Part shown: in pieces, positions 61,192-64,000 of the stretch
Layout of the letters: every line of letters starts with the position of its first letter
Position numbering within the stretch: the first letter of the stretch is position 1
Assembly: GCF_005884405.1 (NCBI RefSeq)
Contig: NZ_VCAO01000002.1
Span: 310,001 to 374,000, forward strand
Length of the DNA: 64,000 bases
Direction of reading: 5' to 3'
Source: Qipengyuania marisflavi
Lineage (GTDB): Bacteria; Pseudomonadota; Alphaproteobacteria; Sphingomonadales; Sphingomonadaceae
The notes under the pieces: generated by a model
Database searches by the model: none
Seen by the model: the letters and a program-made list of their open reading frames with translations, nothing else
Told to the model about the DNA's origin: nothing
Program-made: the position numbers and the translations under genes

Positions 61192-61201
61192 CCAGGCTTT
61201 C

Positions 61202-61870
61202 CTACACCCATTTGCGCGTGCGATACCATTTGGTGAGGACGTATTTCGCGCCCGCAACCACCGGCGTTCCGGCGTGCAGCGTATCGAGATTCGGTGTGCC
61301 GTCGGGATTGGCATTGTTCCAGATCAGCAGCACGCCGGGCTTGGGTTCGATCAGTGCGCCGACTTCGACGAAATGGGTGTGGCCTCCCTCTTCAACCGTG
61401 TTGAGGAAAGCCATCGCAGTCCAGCTGCGCTGCCCGCCGCGCTTGTTCTCACCCTGCCAGTATTCCTGGTCGGTATAGAACCAGTCGTTATGCGGCTTGA
61501 ACTCCTGGCCGGGCAGATAGCGCTGGCCCTGAATGGTCTCGCCGCAATTAGAATTGACGCCCAGCAGATCGTCGATGCGCCGGGAAATGGATTGCACAAA
61601 CGGATCACGCGCGTCGAAATTGCCGGAGTAGGAAGTGCGGAATTTCTCGACATAGGCGGTCAGATGCAGCTCGCTGGGCTTGGCCACCACGTCGATCAGT
61701 TTCACAAACCGTTCGCACTCCAGTGGGGTCAGGAAATCGCCCACGGCAAAGATTTCGGCCTTGTCGGTCGGGACTTTGTAAATGCTGGGATCGGCTTCGA
61801 GTCGCTTCCTCACCGCCGCGCCAGCGCGCTTGAGGGCATCCTGATCGGGAACGTTAGCGGTCTTCGACAT
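61202..61870 (-). CDS. Prolyl 4-hydroxylase-like Fe(II)/2-oxoglutarate dioxygenase
   Basis: A 222-residue P4Hc-domain protein. The iron ligands H127 and D129 are in FKPHNDWFYTD and H199 is in DTLHAGTPV; K209, ten residues later, should bind 2-oxoglutarate. GQRYLPGQEFKPHND and GVLLIWNNANPDG are further P4H features. Bacterial members hydroxylate prolines of target proteins such as elongation factor Tu or small metabolites; target unknown. The start at 61870 is the best family match but lacks a clear ribosome-binding site. It converges with the LOV kinase gene. Confidence 0.88.
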   Translation of the reverse strand: MSKTANVPDQDALKRAGAAVRKRLEADPSIYKVPTDKAEIFAVGDFLTPLECERFVKLIDVVAKPSELHLTAYVEKFRTSYSGNFDARDPFVQSISRRIDDLLGVNSNCGETIQGQRYLPGQEFKPHNDWFYTDQEYWQGENKRGGQRSWTAMAFLNTVEEGGHTHFVEVGALIEPKPGVLLIWNNANPDGTPNLDTLHAGTPVVAGAKYVLTKWYRTRKWV

Positions 61871-61972
61871 CGCGGCAAGTGTTAGCAACTGGCGCGCAAG
61901 TCGCAAGACACTCGCTTGCCCCTTTCCAGCGAACAGCTAAGTTCGCGCGCATATTTCCACGGGAGCCGATCT

Positions 61973-62533
61973 ATGACCACCAATACCGCCGCCGCCCGCC
62001 GCTATTCCACTGGCGCGATGATTTTCCACTGGCTGATCGCGATTTTGGTGATCGTGAACTGGCGGATCGCCGAGGCTGCCGAACATGCCGAAATGCCTGC
62101 CAAGGCGGAGATATTCGCCGATCACAAGGCGCTGGGGATTGCCATTCTGGTGCTGACGCTGGGTCGACTGATGTGGCGCTGGACGCATCCGGTTCCACCG
62201 CTGCCGTCAACGTTGAAAGCATGGGAAGCGAAGCTGGCGCGCTTTGTCCATATCCTGTTTTATGTGCTGCTGATCGGTTTGCCACTGGGCGGTTGGCTGG
62301 CAAATTCGCTGGCGGGCCGCGCGGTTGAGTTCTTCGGCATGTTCACCATTCCGGCACTGCCAGTTGGGTCCAATGAGGAACTGGGCAAGACGATCTTCGA
62401 CCTCCATGCCACCGGCGGAGAGATCTTTATTTACCTGATCGGCCTGCACATTCTGGGCGCGCTGAAACACACTTTCTTCGACAAGAACGGCGGCATCTTC
62501 CGCATGTTGCCGTTTGGCAAGGTGCCCGGCTGA
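61973..62533 (+). CDS. Cytochrome b561
   Basis: A 186-residue four-helix heme protein. YSTGAMIFHWLIAILVIVNW has the first histidine, DHKALGIAILVLTLGRLMWR the second, and FVHILFYVLLIGLPLGGW and GLHILGALKHTFF the others; together they bind two b hemes. It transfers electrons in the membrane, typically from ubiquinol to periplasmic acceptors. The GGGAG ribosome-binding site supports the start at 61973. Confidence 0.92.
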   Translation: MTTNTAAARRYSTGAMIFHWLIAILVIVNWRIAEAAEHAEMPAKAEIFADHKALGIAILVLTLGRLMWRWTHPVPPLPSTLKAWEAKLARFVHILFYVLLIGLPLGGWLANSLAGRAVEFFGMFTIPALPVGSNEELGKTIFDLHATGGEIFIYLIGLHILGALKHTFFDKNGGIFRMLPFGKVPG

Positions 62534-62545
62534 CGAGCAAAGAAA

Positions 62546-62573
62546 AACCCCCGCCGATCGCTCGGCGGGGGTT
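62546..62573 (-). terminator. Intrinsic terminator of the RcnB-like gene
   Basis: A perfect 12-pair stem AACCCCCGCCGA (62546-62557) and TCGGCGGGGGTT (62562-62573) around TCGC is followed on the minus strand by TTTTTCTTT. It serves the leftward RcnB-like gene, and may also stop transcription from cytochrome b561, which ends just before it. Confidence 0.8.
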
Positions 62574-62627
62574 CGGTGGCTTCCCGGATCCACTCTCAGG
62601 CCCGGGTCGCAAATCCAATTCCGGATA

Positions 62628-63614
62628 TTACCAGAAGAAGTCGTAGATCACATCGACCACTTCGCCGCTGTAGATATCGACCAGCATTACGTCGTCGTAA
62701 TACCGGACCCAGCGATAGGGGCCGTAAGCTTCTGGCAGGCGATAGCGCCACGGATCGTTGATCTGGTAACGACTGCCGAAGAACACGCTGCCTAGGCGGA
62801 AGCCGATGTTGATCCGGCTGTAGCGATAATTCCTATAGGGCGAGTAATAGCTGCCAAGGTGGAAAATGTTGCGATTCGACTGGCGATAATTATACCAGTT
62901 ATAACGGTTGTTCGTGCGCCAGTAATTGTTGTTCCAGCGGCTGTATTCTCGCCAGCGCTTGCCATCGTAATACCGGGCCTGGCGGTTGGCGTCTCGGCGG
63001 CCATCGCGATAAGCGTCACGGCGGATTTCGCGGTGATTGTAATTGTGGCCATCGCGGCTTTCCGTGCGGTGACTGGTCGAACGATCACGGTCATGGCGTG
63101 CATCGCGGTGACTGGTGGTCGTCTGGTCGCGGCGTTCCGAAGTGTTGCTGCGGTCGCGGCGCTGGTCACGATAGGTGGTGTTGCGTTCAGCAGTATAAGT
63201 CCGGTTGCGCTCGGTATCCTGCTGGCGCGGTGCCTCGGCACGGCGGTCGCTGCGGTTCCATTCGCGCCCGCTGCGTTCTTGCCCTCTTTCCGAGGCATTG
63301 GTGCTGGCTCCGCGGCGCTGCGCGTAGTCTTCACGAACACCCTGACGGGCCTGATTTGCTGCCTGCTGCTGCTGAGCACGCGTTGCGGTCTGGCGTTGCT
63401 GCTGGCGCGTGGCCTGAGGCTGCTGCGTAGGGGCCGGAGCCTGCTGACGGGCCTGTTGGCTAGCGGCGCGATTGTCGCGTTTCTCCTCACGAGCCTGCTG
63501 GCGATCATCACGATCACGCGGCTTGGCTTCGGCAGAAGCAGGAAGTGCGGTCAGCGCCATCGCGGCGGCCAAGGCCCCCAGCGCGCTGCCCTTCAAGAAT
63601 TTGGTAATAGACAT
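62628..63614 (-). CDS. RcnB-like secreted protein with Arg/Gln-rich region
   Basis: A 328-residue exported protein. A signal peptide (MSITKFLKGSALGALAAAMA then LTALPASAEA) precedes a low-complexity Arg/Gln/Ser/Asp region of about 170 residues (REEKRDNRAASQQARQQ, QTTTSHRDARHDRDRSTSHR). The C-terminal part is Tyr/Trp/Asn/Arg-rich and ends with the RcnB domain (NDPWRYRLPEAYGPYRWVRYY, IYSGEVVDVIYDFFW). E. coli RcnB affects nickel and cobalt efflux from the periplasm; sphingomonad homologues are uncharacterised. The low-complexity region is probably disordered. Confidence 0.85.
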   Translation of the reverse strand: MSITKFLKGSALGALAAAMALTALPASAEAKPRDRDDRQQAREEKRDNRAASQQARQQAPAPTQQPQATRQQQRQTATRAQQQQAANQARQGVREDYAQRRGASTNASERGQERSGREWNRSDRRAEAPRQQDTERNRTYTAERNTTYRDQRRDRSNTSERRDQTTTSHRDARHDRDRSTSHRTESRDGHNYNHREIRRDAYRDGRRDANRQARYYDGKRWREYSRWNNNYWRTNNRYNWYNYRQSNRNIFHLGSYYSPYRNYRYSRINIGFRLGSVFFGSRYQINDPWRYRLPEAYGPYRWVRYYDDVMLVDIYSGEVVDVIYDFFW

Positions 63615-63755
63615 GGAGCGAGTCCTTCCTTCGTGTCGCCGCTCCACCACCCGCGGCTCTATGTCGATGTCACCGTTCTACACTATCGCCCTGTCCCGAA
63701 ACTGAACCGGTCCGTCAGGGTCCCGTTCATGTTTCAAAGGCTTTAGATAAACAAC

Positions 63756-63784
63756 GAGCCCGGCACGGAGGACCGGCCGGGCTC
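63756..63784 (-). terminator. Terminator after ettA
   Basis: Perfect 9-base arms GAGCCCGGC (63756-63764) and GCCGGGCTC (63776-63784) with an 11-base loop stand 24 bases after the ettA stop on the minus strand, followed by GTTGTTTATC, a partial T-run. Confidence 0.6.
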
Positions 63785-63808
63785 TTGGCTGTCATCTTGT
63801 GAGCCGGT

Positions 63809-64000
63809 CTAGCGCGTGAGCTTCTTATACGCCAGCCGGGTCGGGCGATCCGCCGCATCGCCAAGGCGGCGGCGTTTGTCTTCTTCGTATGATTCGAAAT
63901 TGCCTTCAAACCATTCGACATGGCTGTCGCCTTCAAACGCCAGGATATGCGTGGCCAGACGGTCAAGGAAGAAACGGTCATGGCTGATGACGACGGCGCA
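63809..64000 (-). CDS. ettA: Energy-dependent translational throttle protein EttA (5' part beyond window)
   Basis: Only the last 63 codons are in the window. The translation starts within AVVISHDRFFLDRLATHIL, the H-loop region of the second ABC domain, and ends with EGNFESYEEDKRRRLGDAAD and AYKKLTR, the characteristic EttA C terminus. EttA is an ABC-F ATPase that binds the ribosomal E site and gates entry of initiating ribosomes into elongation according to ATP level. Confidence 0.9.
   Translation of the reverse strand, partial: CAVVISHDRFFLDRLATHILAFEGDSHVEWFEGNFESYEEDKRRRLGDAADRPTRLAYKKLTR

Noticed and set aside
62546-62573. Stem-loop after cytochrome b561 considered as its own terminator
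   Set aside because: On the plus strand the stem is followed by GTTCGG with no T-run; the T-run exists only on the minus strand, so it was assigned to the RcnB-like gene.

Overview
The window is about 64 kb of high-GC, densely packed chromosomal DNA from an alphaproteobacterium, most likely order Sphingomonadales and probably family Erythrobacteraceae. The reasons are the coxB-coxA-ctaB-ctaG-coxC-DUF983-SURF1 cluster, a class I lysyl-tRNA synthetase, a bL21 protein with a long Lys/Ala-rich tail, and a short LOV-HWE histidine kinase like those described from Erythrobacter litoralis. Family placement is inference; no rRNA gene is present. About 73 protein-coding loci are supported. No tRNA, rRNA, insertion sequence or CRISPR array was recognised.

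Layout. 1-6.7 kb: a cut GST gene, DUF1428, a divergent HxlR regulator, an MpaB-like oxygenase, cobS without cobT, a bifunctional penicillin-binding protein and two hot-dog thioesterases. 6.7-8.8 kb: an unrecognised three-gene locus consisting of a 53-residue peptide, a 325-residue protein and a cupin-like enzyme gene split by one in-frame TAA. 8.8-14.5 kb: a leftward operon pyrE-pdxJ-(membrane protein)-acpS-lepB-perM-like-DUF3089-ruvX, mostly joined by stop/start overlaps. 14.7-22.1 kb: the aa3 cytochrome c oxidase cluster, interrupted by an epoxide-hydrolase-like gene behind a strong terminator. 22.2-26.9 kb: thrC, an rRNA-methyltransferase-like gene, folB, an unknown gene, moaA, moaD and moaE. 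27.6-36.1 kb: rplU-rpmA, GNAT, a metal-dependent hydrolase with a divergent TetR regulator, ygfZ, pyrC, rarD, a lipoprotein and astD. 36.2-39.6 kb: a small ORF divergent from a trimeric autotransporter adhesin, then a secreted protein whose first codons contain a complete intrinsic terminator. 39.6-56.3 kb: selO, hydrolase, glycosyltransferase, a YfgM-like protein with bamB, an isoprenylcysteine-methyltransferase-like protein, gshA, rsmE, ubiA, an ArsR/SRPBCC pair, a SoxR/VOC pair with a consensus SoxR box, sixA, a sterol desaturase and a DinG-type helicase. 56.3-58.4 kb: chrA between two AT-richer spacers, possibly acquired. 58.4-64 kb: lysK, the LOV kinase, a prolyl 4-hydroxylase, cytochrome b561, an RcnB-like protein and the 3' end of ettA.

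How the genes work together. Most of the window is housekeeping: respiration and heme A synthesis, pyrimidine, PLP, molybdopterin and folate synthesis, envelope assembly, and glutathione. Regulation is readable at several divergent or autoregulated promoters (HxlR, TetR, ArsR, SoxR). Several regulator genes and thrC have promoters placed so that the mRNA would be leaderless. Four convergent gene pairs share their last four bases as TTAA or TTAG. The best candidate for something undescribed is the peptide/cupin locus at 6.7-8.8 kb.
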